A stretch of DNA of 64,000 nucleotides from contig NZ_JAGIQA010000014.1 of the NCBI RefSeq assembly GCF_017814975.1, positions 124,001-188,000 of the forward strand, given 5' to 3'. Both the position numbers and the translations under genes were made by a program. How positions within the stretch are numbered: position 1 is the first letter of the stretch; every line of letters begins with the position of its first letter. The stretch is from Cupriavidus consociatus. GTDB taxonomy: Bacteria; Pseudomonadota; Gammaproteobacteria; Burkholderiales; Burkholderiaceae. The notes below the pieces were generated by a model. It was not told the origin of the DNA. It searched no databases and was given only the letters and a program-made list of their open reading frames with translations. This document shows positions 53,830 to 61,823 of this stretch, one piece after another.

Positions 53830-55071
53830 ATGCAGTCGGATTCCGGCGATACGGCGGCCACAGGCAGCCGCGCAGACGACCAGAAAGCCAGCCAAGCGGA
53901 CACTCCGGACTACCAGACGCGCATCGTCTCCGACCTGGCCGAGATCGAACCGGCCGCGTGGGACGCGCTGCTGGCGCGCCAGCCCGAACCGACACCCTTC
54001 CTGCGCCACGCCTTCCTGCATGCCTTGCATGCCAGCGGCAGCGCATGCGCGGAAACCGGCTGGCATCCGCGCTTCCTGACGTTGTGGGCCGGCGACCGGC
54101 TGGCCGCGGCGATGCCGCTCTATGCCAAGGCGCATTCGTACGGCGAGTACGTGTTCGACTGGGCCTGGGCCGATGCCTATGCGCGGCACAACATCGAGTA
54201 CTACCCCAAGTGGCTGTCGGCAATCCCGTTCACGCCGGTGCGCGGCGCGCGGCTGATCGCTGAAGATCCGCAAGCACGCCGGCTGCTGCTGGAGGTGGCG
54301 CTGGCGCTGGCGGCGGAAAGCGGCATGTCGTCGCTGCATGTCCTGTTCCCCGACGAGGCCGAAGCCGGGCTGATGCAGCAGGCCGGCATGCTGATGCGGC
54401 ATGGCGTGCAGTTCCACTGGACCAATGGCGGCGAAGGCGGCAGCAAACCGTACGCCGATTTCGACGACTTCCTCGCCACCCTGTCACAGAAGAAGCGCAA
54501 GAACATCCGCGCCGAACGGCGCCAGGTGGCGCAGGCGGGCATCACCTTCCGCCACCTGCGCGGCCAGGAGATCGATGAAGAGGCCTGGCGTTTCTTCAAC
54601 CGCTGCTACCGCCAGACCTATCGCGAGCACCATTCCACGCCCTACCTGAACCTGGACTTCTTCCGGCGGATCGGCGCGGCGATGCCGCAGCACCTGCTGC
54701 TGGTAGTGGCCGAGCGCGCGGGCCAGCCGATCGCCTCATCGCTGCTGGTCTACGACGATGCGCCGCAGGTCAGCACGCTATATGGCCGCTACTGGGGCGC
54801 GCTGGAATACCACCCCTGCCTGCACTTCGAGACCGCGTACTACCAGCCGCTGGAGTTCTGCATCGCCCACGGCATCCGTACCTTCGAAGGCGGCGCGCAG
54901 GGCGAACACAAGATGGCACGCGGCTTCCTGCCGGTGGCGACACGCTCGGCGCACTGGCTGGCGCATCCCGACTTTGCCGATGCCGTGGAGCGTTTCCTCG
55001 CGCGCGAGCGCCACGGTATCGACGCATACCTCGACGAACTGGGCGAACGCAATCCCTTCGCCCGTTCCTGA
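53830..55071 (+). CDS. FemAB-like GNAT acyltransferase (DUF482)
   Basis: The 413-residue protein fits the FemAB_like/DUF482 group of the GNAT fold: PFLRHAFLHALHASGSACAETGWHPRFLTLW, AMPLYAKAHSYGEYVFDWAWADAYARHNIEYYPKWLSAIPFTPVRGAR, KKRKNIRAERRQVAQAGITFRHL, STLYGRYWGA and FEGGAQGEHKMARGFLPV. Members are annotated as peptidoglycan-related or amino-acid-transfer proteins without direct proof. The ATG at 53830 precedes a polar, probably disordered N-terminus of about 30 residues. It is divergent from nadE. Confidence 0.87.
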   Translation: MQSDSGDTAATGSRADDQKASQADTPDYQTRIVSDLAEIEPAAWDALLARQPEPTPFLRHAFLHALHASGSACAETGWHPRFLTLWAGDRLAAAMPLYAKAHSYGEYVFDWAWADAYARHNIEYYPKWLSAIPFTPVRGARLIAEDPQARRLLLEVALALAAESGMSSLHVLFPDEAEAGLMQQAGMLMRHGVQFHWTNGGEGGSKPYADFDDFLATLSQKKRKNIRAERRQVAQAGITFRHLRGQEIDEEAWRFFNRCYRQTYREHHSTPYLNLDFFRRIGAAMPQHLLLVVAERAGQPIASSLLVYDDAPQVSTLYGRYWGALEYHPCLHFETAYYQPLEFCIAHGIRTFEGGAQGEHKMARGFLPVATRSAHWLAHPDFADAVERFLARERHGIDAYLDELGERNPFARS

Positions 55072-55084
55072 GCCGCCGCGGCGC

Positions 55085-55669
55085 TCAGCGCCACATGCGC
55101 CGCAGCGTGTTGTCGCCCAGCATGTAGTGGTGGAACAGCGAAGCCATCGCATGCAGCCCGATGACCAGGTAGAACGCGGTGCCCAGCGTTTCGTGGATGG
55201 CCTTGACCGTGTCCTTCAGCGCGGGGTCCGCCGCCACCAGCGCGGGCACTTCGATCCCCAGCGACGGCAGCGCCAGCAGATGTCCGCCGGCATTCATCGC
55301 CAGCAACCCCAGCAGCGGCTGCGCCAGGATAAACAGGTACAGCACCCAGTGCATGGCCTCTCCCGCCAGATGCACCCAGCGCGGGCCGGGTTCCGGCGCC
55401 GGTGCGCCGCGCACCAGCCGCCACAGCAGCCGCGGCACTGCCAGCACGAGCACCAGCGCGCCGGCCCATTCATGGATGTCCATGGCCAGCACGCGCGCCG
55501 GCGTGCCCTTGTCGAAAATGCCCTTCATTTCGATGGCCGCATATGCCAGCGCCACCAGCACGAACACCGCCCAATGGAAGCTCACCGCAAGCCGGTCATG
55601 GCGGCGCGATGGCGACAACACCTCCGGCAGTCCCTGCATCGGCTTGATGCCCGGTGTGGTGCGGTTCAT
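55085..55669 (-). CDS. Cytochrome b561-type membrane protein
   Basis: The 194-residue protein has four membrane helices and histidines in the usual helix positions for two b hemes: SFHWAVFVLVALAYA, MDIHEWAGALVLVLAVPRLLWRLV, LAGEAMHWVLYLFILAQPLLGLL, AIHETLGTAFYLVIGLHAMASLFHHYML. Prokaryotic b561 proteins move electrons from quinol to periplasmic acceptors such as superoxide. The start at 55669 is favoured by position before the first helix. It is convergent with the FemAB-like gene (13-bp gap). Confidence 0.9.
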   Translation of the reverse strand: MNRTTPGIKPMQGLPEVLSPSRRHDRLAVSFHWAVFVLVALAYAAIEMKGIFDKGTPARVLAMDIHEWAGALVLVLAVPRLLWRLVRGAPAPEPGPRWVHLAGEAMHWVLYLFILAQPLLGLLAMNAGGHLLALPSLGIEVPALVAADPALKDTVKAIHETLGTAFYLVIGLHAMASLFHHYMLGDNTLRRMWR

Positions 55670-55755
55670 GGTGGGATTCTCCTTCTTGTTCGACACAGGA
55701 CCAGCGTAGCGCAAGCCGCGCGGACAGGTCCTAACCGCCATCAAGCGGCGGGCAA

Positions 55756-55784
55756 CAAAAAACCCCGCCGCGGCGGGGTTTCTT
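55756..55784 (-). terminator. Rho-independent terminator of ppa
   Basis: AACCCCGCCG / CGGCGGGGTT is a perfect 10-bp inverted repeat without spacer, followed on the minus strand by a T run. It lies 16 bp after the ppa stop and 87 bp before the cytochrome b gene on the same strand. Confidence 0.9.
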
Positions 55785-55799
55785 CAGCGACGGTTCAGC

Positions 55800-56327
55800 T
55801 TACTTCTTGTAGTTGGCCACGCCGTCGGTGATTTCCTTGTGGGCTTCCTCGATGCCGGCCCAGCCTTCGACCTTGACCCACTTGCCGGCTTCCAGTGCCT
55901 TGTAGTGCTCAAAGAAGTGCTTGATCTGGTCCAGCTGGTTCTGCGGCACGTCCGACAGGCCCTTCATGTAGGCGGTAGCCGGCGACAGCTTGTCCACCGG
56001 CACGGCGACCAGCTTGGCATCCACGCCCGACTCGTCGGTCATCTTCAGCATGCCGAGTGCACGGCAGCGCACCACGGCGCCAGCCAGGATCGGGAACGGG
56101 GACAGCACCAGCACGTCCACCGGGTCGCCGTCGCCCGACAGCGTCTGCGGGATGTAGCCGTAGTTGGCCGGATAGCGCATGCCGGTGCCGATGAAGCGGT
56201 CAACGAACAGCAGGCCGGTTTCCTTGTCGGCTTCGTACTTCACCGGATCGCTCTGGGCCGAGATCTCGATGATGACGTTGAAATCGTTGGGAATGTCCTT
56301 GCCCGGGGTGACGAGGTTGAAGCTCAT
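55800..56327 (-). CDS. ppa: Inorganic pyrophosphatase
   Basis: The 175-residue soluble family I enzyme hydrolyses pyrophosphate. It begins [22 protein letters not shown] and has YPANYGYIP, the signature DGDPVDVLV with the metal-binding aspartates, and [16 protein letters not shown]. The ATG at 56327 is in line with the family start; a longer in-frame ORF upstream is spurious. It is divergent from the aldehyde dehydrogenase gene and ends in a strong terminator. Confidence 0.97.
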   Translation of the reverse strand: MSFNLVTPGKDIPNDFNVIIEISAQSDPVKYEADKETGLLFVDRFIGTGMRYPANYGYIPQTLSGDGDPVDVLVLSPFPILAGAVVRCRALGMLKMTDESGVDAKLVAVPVDKLSPATAYMKGLSDVPQNQLDQIKHFFEHYKALEAGKWVKVEGWAGIEEAHKEITDGVANYKK

Positions 56328-56518
56328 GCGGTTCTCCAGATGCCTGCGCTGTGTTGTCGGATGGCGGGCATTATAACGGCTCGCGCCTGACCGGTTGCTG
56401 ACAGCCGTCGCGCCAAACCCGCTGCAACGCGTTGCAGCCAGGCCAGCGTGCGCGATAATGGCGCATTCTTCAGCCGACACTGAATAGCCGCAGCCGCCGT
56501 GCTGCCCCGGAGCCACTC

Positions 56519-57955
56519 ATGCATGCCCAGCACTTTGTCGCCAACCGCCTGATCGCGCCGGACAACGGCCTGCGCATCAAGGTATTCGACCCGTCCAACG
56601 GCGAGCCTTTCGCCGAGATCGCCCGCGGCAACGCCACCGACATCAACGTCGCGGTCCACGCCGCCCGCCAGGCCGCCGACGGCGCCTGGGGCCAGATGGC
56701 CCCGGCCGAGCGCGTGCGCCTGCTCAACCGTGTTGCCGTGGCGCTGATCGCCCACGAAGAGGAACTGGCCGCGCTGGAAGCGCGCGATACCGGCAAGCCG
56801 CTGCGCCAGGCCCGCGCCGACGCCCGCGCGGTGGCGCGCTACTTCGAGTTCTACGCCGGCGCGGTCGACAAGCTGCACGGCCAGACCATTCCCTACAACC
56901 CCGGCTACACCGTGCTGACGGTGCGCGAGCCGCACGGCGTGACCGGGCACATCATCCCGTGGAACTACCCGCTGCAGATCTTCGGGCGCAGCGTGGGCGC
57001 GGCGCTGGCGGCGGGCAATGCCTGCGTGGTCAAGCCGGCCGAGGACGCCTGCCTGTCGCTGCTGCGCGTGGCCGAGATCGCCGCCGAGGCCGGCCTGCCC
57101 GAAGGCGCGCTCAATATCATCACCGGCTACGGCCACGAGGCCGGCGCCGCGCTGGCGCGCCATCCCGGCATCAACCACATCTCGTTCACTGGTTCGCCGC
57201 AGACGGGCAAGCTGGTGTCGCAGCTGGCCGCCGAGAACCATGTTCCGGTCACGCTGGAACTGGGGGGCAAGTCGCCGCAGATCGTGTTTGCCGATGCCGA
57301 CATCGACGCGCTGGTGCCGGTGGTGGTCAATGGCATCGTGCAGAACGCCGGCCAGACCTGCTCGGCCGGCAGCCGCCTGCTGGTGGAGCGGCCGGTCTAC
57401 AACGCGCTGCTCGACCGGATTGCCTCGGTGTTCGAGTCGCTGCGGGTGGGTCCGTCCGAGCTCGACCTGGAATGCGGCCCGCTGATCAGCCGCAAGCAGC
57501 AGCAACGCGTATGGGATTTCGTCTCCGACGCGCAGCACGCCGGCGTGGCGGTGATGGCGCAGGGGCAGATCGTGGCCGAGGCGCCCGAGGCCGGCTACTA
57601 CCAGGTGCCGATGCTGTTCCGCGATGTCCCGCCCGCGCACCGGCTGGCGCAGGAAGAAGTGTTCGGCCCGCTGCTGGCGGCCATGCCCTTCGACACCGAG
57701 GCCGAAGCCGTCGCGCTGGCCAACGGCACGCCCTACGGCCTGGTTGCCGGCGTCTGGACCCGCGACGGCGGGCGCCAGCTGCGCCTGGCGCACAAGCTGC
57801 GCGCGGGCCAGGTCTTCATCAACAACTACGGTGCCGGCGGCGGCGTGGAACTGCCCTTCGGCGGCACCGGCCAGTCCGGCTACGGCCGCGAGAAGGGCTT
57901 CGAGGCCCTGTACGGATTCACCACACTGAAAACCATCGCCATCCAACATGGGTAA
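56519..57955 (+). CDS. Aldehyde dehydrogenase family protein
   Basis: The 478-residue NAD(P)-dependent enzyme has the cofactor-site FTGSPQTGKLVSQLA, the catalytic Glu in VTLELGGKSPQIVFADAD, and the catalytic Cys in NAGQTCSAGSRLLV. It also has HIIPWNYPLQIFGRSVGAALAAGNACVVKPAE. The exact substrate is not visible; the downstream SDR and MFS genes suggest a small-acid or sugar-derived aldehyde in a catabolic pathway. Its stop overlaps the small membrane protein gene by 8 bp. Confidence 0.92.
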   Translation: MHAQHFVANRLIAPDNGLRIKVFDPSNGEPFAEIARGNATDINVAVHAARQAADGAWGQMAPAERVRLLNRVAVALIAHEEELAALEARDTGKPLRQARADARAVARYFEFYAGAVDKLHGQTIPYNPGYTVLTVREPHGVTGHIIPWNYPLQIFGRSVGAALAAGNACVVKPAEDACLSLLRVAEIAAEAGLPEGALNIITGYGHEAGAALARHPGINHISFTGSPQTGKLVSQLAAENHVPVTLELGGKSPQIVFADADIDALVPVVVNGIVQNAGQTCSAGSRLLVERPVYNALLDRIASVFESLRVGPSELDLECGPLISRKQQQRVWDFVSDAQHAGVAVMAQGQIVAEAPEAGYYQVPMLFRDVPPAHRLAQEEVFGPLLAAMPFDTEAEAVALANGTPYGLVAGVWTRDGGRQLRLAHKLRAGQVFINNYGAGGGVELPFGGTGQSGYGREKGFEALYGFTTLKTIAIQHG

Positions 57956-58190
57956 CATCAATTTCCTTTCCGTCGCGTTTGCCATCTTCTTTTTCTGGAT
58001 GGCGTGGCACGTGCGGAACAAGCGCGCCACCAATCCCTCCGGCATGCCGCGGCTGCAGGTGTTCAAGCGCAAGTGGGGCGATGTGGTGGGGGACCGCGTG
58101 CACTGGTGCCTGTATGTGGCGCTGCCGTTTTTGCTGGCGGTGATGATGGTGGCCAATGCGTTGCGCGGGCGGGGACCGTTCTCGCATTGA
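57948..58190 (+). CDS. Small hypothetical membrane protein
   Basis: The 80-residue protein has an N-terminal hydrophobic segment (FLSVAFAIFFFWMAWHV) and a second one (CLYVALPFLLAVMMVANAL), separated by a basic loop (RNKRATNPSGMPRLQVFKRKWG). I do not recognise a family. Its start overlaps the aldehyde dehydrogenase stop by 8 bp, which supports real translation by coupling. A palindromic repeat lies just downstream. A role with the dehydrogenase cluster is only inferred. Confidence 0.65.
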   Translation: MGNINFLSVAFAIFFFWMAWHVRNKRATNPSGMPRLQVFKRKWGDVVGDRVHWCLYVALPFLLAVMMVANALRGRGPFSH

Positions 58191-58253
58191 GCGAAGGCCT
58201 CCCGCGCGGGCTGACTGACGAGGCCTGAACAGATCTGCCACCCGTCGTGGACG

Positions 58254-58283
58254 CACCCCTCTCCCGCAAGCGGGAGAGGGGTG
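58254..58283 (+). repeat. GC-rich intergenic palindrome (REP-like)
   Basis: A perfect 14-bp inverted repeat (CACCCCTCTCCCGC / GCGGGAGAGGGGTG) with a two-base loop lies between two same-strand genes. GCAAACC follows, as it does after the right palindrome at 61773-61798. Confidence 0.75.
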
Positions 58284-58339
58284 CAAACCAGCAGATAGTC
58301 AAATGCCATAGCAATAACCACAACCCAAGGAGACAACCA

Positions 58340-59098
58340 ATGAGACTGGCCAACAAGGTAGCGATCGTCACCGGCGGCGGTTCCGGCTTTGGCGAAGGCA
58401 TTGCCCACACCTTCGCGCGCGAGGGCGCCAGCGTGCTGGTGGTCGACCTGCGCGAAGACGCCGCCGAGCGCGTGGCCGCGGCGATCCGCGAGGCCGGCGG
58501 CCAGGCGCGCGCGGTGCGCGCCGACGTCTCGCGCGGCGACGATACCGAGGCCATGCGCGAGGCCGCGCTGGCCGCCTTCGGCGACGTGCATATCGTCGTC
58601 AACAACGCCGGCACCACCCATCGCAACAAGCCCATCCTCGACATCACCGAGGATGAGTTCGACCGCGTCTACGCGGTCAACGTCAAGAGCATCTACTGGT
58701 CGGGGCGCGCCTTCATTCCGCACTTCCGCCAGCGCGGTGGTGGCGTGTTCGTCAATATCGCCTCCACTGCCGGCATCCGCCCGCGCCCCGGGCTGGTCTG
58801 GTACAACGGCAGCAAGGGCGCTGTCATCACCGCCAGCAAGGCCATGGCGGCGGAGCTGGGCCAGGACAATATCCGCGTCAACTGCGTCAACCCTGTGATC
58901 GGCGCCACCGCGCTGCTGGAAGAGTTCATGGGCATGCCCGACACGCCCGAGAACCGCGCGAAGTTCCTCGCCACCATCCCGATGGGACGCATGTCGACGC
59001 CGCAGGACGTGGCCAACGCCTGCCTGTACCTGGCCTCCGACGAAGCCGCCTTCATCACCGGCACCTGCATCGAGGTCGACGGCGGGCGCTGTGTCTGA
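58340..59098 (+). CDS. SDR-family oxidoreductase
   Basis: The 252-residue classical short-chain dehydrogenase has the cofactor motif TGGGSGFGEGIA, the NNAG motif (VVNNAGTTHRN) and the catalytic Tyr-Lys in WYNGSKGA (YxxxK), with Ser in FVNIASTAGIRP. It ends with ITGTCIEVDGGRCV. The substrate is not defined; related enzymes reduce 3-ketoacyl or sugar derivatives. A ribosome-binding site (AAGGAGACAACC) fixes the ATG at 58340. It lies between the aldehyde dehydrogenase/small protein genes and an MFS transporter gene. Confidence 0.93.
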   Translation: MRLANKVAIVTGGGSGFGEGIAHTFAREGASVLVVDLREDAAERVAAAIREAGGQARAVRADVSRGDDTEAMREAALAAFGDVHIVVNNAGTTHRNKPILDITEDEFDRVYAVNVKSIYWSGRAFIPHFRQRGGGVFVNIASTAGIRPRPGLVWYNGSKGAVITASKAMAAELGQDNIRVNCVNPVIGATALLEEFMGMPDTPENRAKFLATIPMGRMSTPQDVANACLYLASDEAAFITGTCIEVDGGRCV

Positions 59099-59170
59099 GC
59101 CCGCGGAATTTTCCTTGTCGTAACGCCGCTGTACCGCGTCGCAAGAACGCAAACATCCTCAGGAGACAGC

Positions 59171-60478
59171 ATGACAACGACCGCAGTGAACTCCGGCGTC
59201 GGCGACGCCGCCTTTGAAGACGCCACCTACCGCAAGGTGAGCTGGCGCCTGGTGCCCTTCCTGCTGCTGTGCTACGTGGTGGCCTACCTGGACCGCGTCA
59301 ACGTCGGCTTCGCCAAGCTGCAGATGCTCAACGACCTGCAGTTCAGCGAAACCGTCTACGGGCTGGGCGCCGGCATCTTCTTCATCGGCTACTTCCTCTT
59401 CGAGGTGCCAAGCAACGTGATCCTGCACAAGGTGGGCGCGCGCATCTGGATCGCGCGCATCATGATCACCTGGGGCGCGATCTCGGCTGCGATGATGTTC
59501 GTCACCACGCCGACCATGTTCTACGTGCTGCGCTTCCTGCTGGGCATTGCCGAGGCCGGCTTCTTTCCCGGCATCATCCTGTACCTGACTTACTGGTACC
59601 CGGCCAACCGGCGCGGACGCACCACCACCTTCTTCATGACCGCGATCGCGCTGTCGGGCGTGATCGGCGGGCCGCTGTCGGGGTGGATCATGCAGTCGTT
59701 CGACGGCCACAACGGCTGGTCGGGCTGGCAGTGGATGTTCCTGCTGGAAGGCGTGCCATCAATCCTGGTGGGGCTGTGGGTGCTGGCCTACCTGGATGAC
59801 CGCATCGCGCACGCCAAGTGGCTCACGGCCGAGGAAAAGGCACTGCTCGAGCGCAATATCGCCGCCGAAGACGCGCACAAGGAAGACCCGCCGATCCGCA
59901 CCGTGATGTTCAGCCCGCGCGTCTGGCTGATGAGCGCGATCTACTTCTGCTTTGTGATGGGCCTGTACGGCGTCAGCTTCTGGCTGCCGACCATCATCAA
60001 GCAGACCGGCGTGAAGAGCGCGCTCGACATCGGCTTGCTGACCGCGATCCCGTATGGCTGCGCGGTGATCGGCATGGTGCTGGTGGCGTACAGCGCCGAC
60101 CGCAGCGGCGAACGGCGCTGGCATATCGCGATCCCGGCGCTGCTCGGCTCCTTCGGCCTGCTGCTGTCGGTGCATTGGGCCACCGATACCACGCTGGCCA
60201 TGTTCGCGCTGACGCTGGCCACCATCGGCATCCTGACCACGCTGCCGCTGTTCTGGAGCCTGCCCACGTCGTTCCTGGCCGGCACTGGCGCCGCAGCGGG
60301 CATTGCGCTGATCAACTCGCTGGGCAACCTCGCCGGCTTTCTCAGCCCGTATGCGGTGGGCTGGCTCAAGGATCTGACCAGGAGCACGGACTCCGGCATG
60401 TACCTGCTGGCCGCGTGCCTGGTGGTGGGCGCGGCGCTGACGCTGTCGGTCCCGGCCAGGCTGGTGGGTCGCAGGTAG
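59171..60478 (+). CDS. MFS transporter, anion:cation symporter type
   Basis: The 435-residue, 12-helix transporter resembles the anion:cation symporter group (phthalate/4-hydroxyphenylacetate/tartrate permeases). The first cytoplasmic segment reads YLDRVNVGFAKLQMLNDL. Loop motifs include GYFLFEVPSNVILHKVGARIWIARIM and FLLGIAEAGFFPGIILYLTYWYPANRRGR. It should import an organic acid with protons. It has AGGAGACAGC upstream and follows the SDR gene by 72 bp, so uptake and oxidation of one compound is likely. A terminator follows. Confidence 0.92.
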   Translation: MTTTAVNSGVGDAAFEDATYRKVSWRLVPFLLLCYVVAYLDRVNVGFAKLQMLNDLQFSETVYGLGAGIFFIGYFLFEVPSNVILHKVGARIWIARIMITWGAISAAMMFVTTPTMFYVLRFLLGIAEAGFFPGIILYLTYWYPANRRGRTTTFFMTAIALSGVIGGPLSGWIMQSFDGHNGWSGWQWMFLLEGVPSILVGLWVLAYLDDRIAHAKWLTAEEKALLERNIAAEDAHKEDPPIRTVMFSPRVWLMSAIYFCFVMGLYGVSFWLPTIIKQTGVKSALDIGLLTAIPYGCAVIGMVLVAYSADRSGERRWHIAIPALLGSFGLLLSVHWATDTTLAMFALTLATIGILTTLPLFWSLPTSFLAGTGAAAGIALINSLGNLAGFLSPYAVGWLKDLTRSTDSGMYLLAACLVVGAALTLSVPARLVGRR

Positions 60479-60503
60479 GCAGACGCTTCGCTCGAGGCCA
60501 GGC

Positions 60504-60537
60504 AACGGCGCTTTCCGGCAAGGGAAGCGCCGTTTTG
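60504..60537 (+). terminator. Rho-independent terminator of the ALDH-SDR-MFS cluster
   Basis: ACGGCGCTT (60505-60513) pairs with AAGCGCCGT (60525-60533) across an 11-nt loop, with TTT after the stem. It ends the plus-strand transcript after the MFS gene. Confidence 0.85.
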
Positions 60538-60728
60538 GTTTGGGATTCCGGTAAGTGTCTGGCGCGCCGCCCGGGTGCCCATGACGCGCGGTCCGCTGAC
60601 GCGGATGTAGGACCAAGCCCGGCAGTGTGGCCGCGGCCGGCGCCCTAGCATGGAAAGGAAGACACCCGGAGTGATCCACACGGGGTCCTCCGGGCATGTG
60701 AATCCTGAAGCTCGCCAAGGAGGCCACG

Positions 60729-61562
60729 ATGCCGCACCTGCCCCCGTTTGCCCCAACCCAGTCATTGAAGCGCGTCGAAGAGCGGCTCGCACGCCGCACT
60801 CGCGTCAAGCGCCTGGTGATCGCGCTCAGTGCCGGCGTGGTCGCGCTGCTGGCGCTTGTGCCGGCTGCCAGCCATGCCCAGGCGCCCGTGGTCGAAGCCA
60901 CGCCGAGACCTGCGCCCGCCATGCCGGCATCGACACCGGCTGCCACTGCCCCGACAGCTCCTGCAGCGACTGCCCCGGCAGCGACCGCCCCGGCTCCGGC
61001 CGGCGCCATCGCGCCAACCCCGGGCGTGAGCGCGCCCGCAACGCAGCCGCCCACCACCATGCCGCCGCCAGTGGCCCAGCCGGCGCCGCCGGCACCCGCA
61101 CCGGGCACTGCGGCGCCGCCGCCAACGGCATCGCCCACCCCGCCACCGGGCGGTGCCTCACCTGCCGTGCCCGCCGCGCCGGCTACCGCGGCCCAGCCGC
61201 GGCCACCGCTGACCACGCCGCCGCCTCCGCCGCCACGTGACGCCATGGTGCAGCGTACCGCGGGGCCGGTGACCTATATCTGCGGCGGCGTCGCCGAGGA
61301 CGAGCAGGTCGCGCTGCAACGGCTGGCACGCAACTTCAACATGAGCCTGCTGTTTACCCAGGGCGAGCGCGGCGAGTACCTGTCGGATGTCGACGTCAAG
61401 CTGATGCGCGGCAACAAGGAAGTGGCGAGCTTTGTCGCCGACGGGCCGCGCTGCCTGCTGAAGGCGCCGAGCGGCACCTATAACGTGCGGGCGACTTACC
61501 AGGGCCGGACCAAGACGGCCACGGTGAGCACCGGCGGGCGCAACAGCCAGATGCGCTGGTAA
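60729..61562 (+). CDS. Pro/Ala-rich secreted protein with a C-terminal domain
   Basis: The 277-residue precursor has a signal segment (VKRLVIALSAGVVALLALVPAASHA) after a charged N-terminal stretch. A Pro/Ala/Thr-rich linker of about 120 residues (about 52-170) follows. The compact C-terminal domain of about 100 residues (about 174-277: VTYICGGVAEDEQVALQRLARNFNMSLLFTQGERGEYLSDVDVKLMRGNKEVASFV, then CLLKAPSGTYNVRATYQGRTKTATV) resembles a carboxypeptidase-regulatory-like beta-sandwich and has two cysteines. The linker suggests it spans the periplasm or cell wall. AAGGAGGCC precedes the ATG. The function is unknown. Confidence 0.75.
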   Translation: MPHLPPFAPTQSLKRVEERLARRTRVKRLVIALSAGVVALLALVPAASHAQAPVVEATPRPAPAMPASTPAATAPTAPAATAPAATAPAPAGAIAPTPGVSAPATQPPTTMPPPVAQPAPPAPAPGTAAPPPTASPTPPPGGASPAVPAAPATAAQPRPPLTTPPPPPPRDAMVQRTAGPVTYICGGVAEDEQVALQRLARNFNMSLLFTQGERGEYLSDVDVKLMRGNKEVASFVADGPRCLLKAPSGTYNVRATYQGRTKTATVSTGGRNSQMRW

Positions 61563-61679
61563 GTCAAGGATGGGAGCGCCGCAACGCGGCGTTGCCGGAG
61601 GAGAGGAAGAGCGCGGCGTCTCGCGATGCCGCGTTCTTTTTCTCTTGGCCGAATGCCTCACGTCAACTGACGATGGTCT

Positions 61680-61798
61680 CCCTCTCCCGCGTGCGGGAGA
61701 GGGTTGGGGTGAGGGCCGGAGCGTCGACGAAGTGAAGCGGTTCGGTATGTCTGCGCCTGCCCTCACCCCCTGCCCCTCTCCCGCTGGCGGGAGAGGGG
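61680..61798 (+). repeat. Composite palindromic repeat (two REP-like palindromes in inverted layout)
   Basis: CCCTCTCCCGC / GCGGGAGAGGG (61680-61703) and CCCCTCTCCCGC / GCGGGAGAGGGG (61773-61798) flank about 69 bp. The inner flanks TTGGGGTGAGGGC (after the left palindrome) and GCCCTCACCCC (before the right one) are also complementary, so the whole element can fold as one long hairpin with a palindrome at each side. The same core recurs at 24285 and 58254. GAGCAAACC follows the right palindrome, as GTGCAAACC follows the one at 58254. Confidence 0.7.
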
Positions 61799-61823
61799 AG
61801 CAAACCGATAGCGTTTGAAACGC

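Noticed and set aside
56324-59152. A 942-residue open frame on the minus strand across ppa, ALDH and SDR
   Set aside because: Same cause: it spans several real genes on both strands and has no family features.
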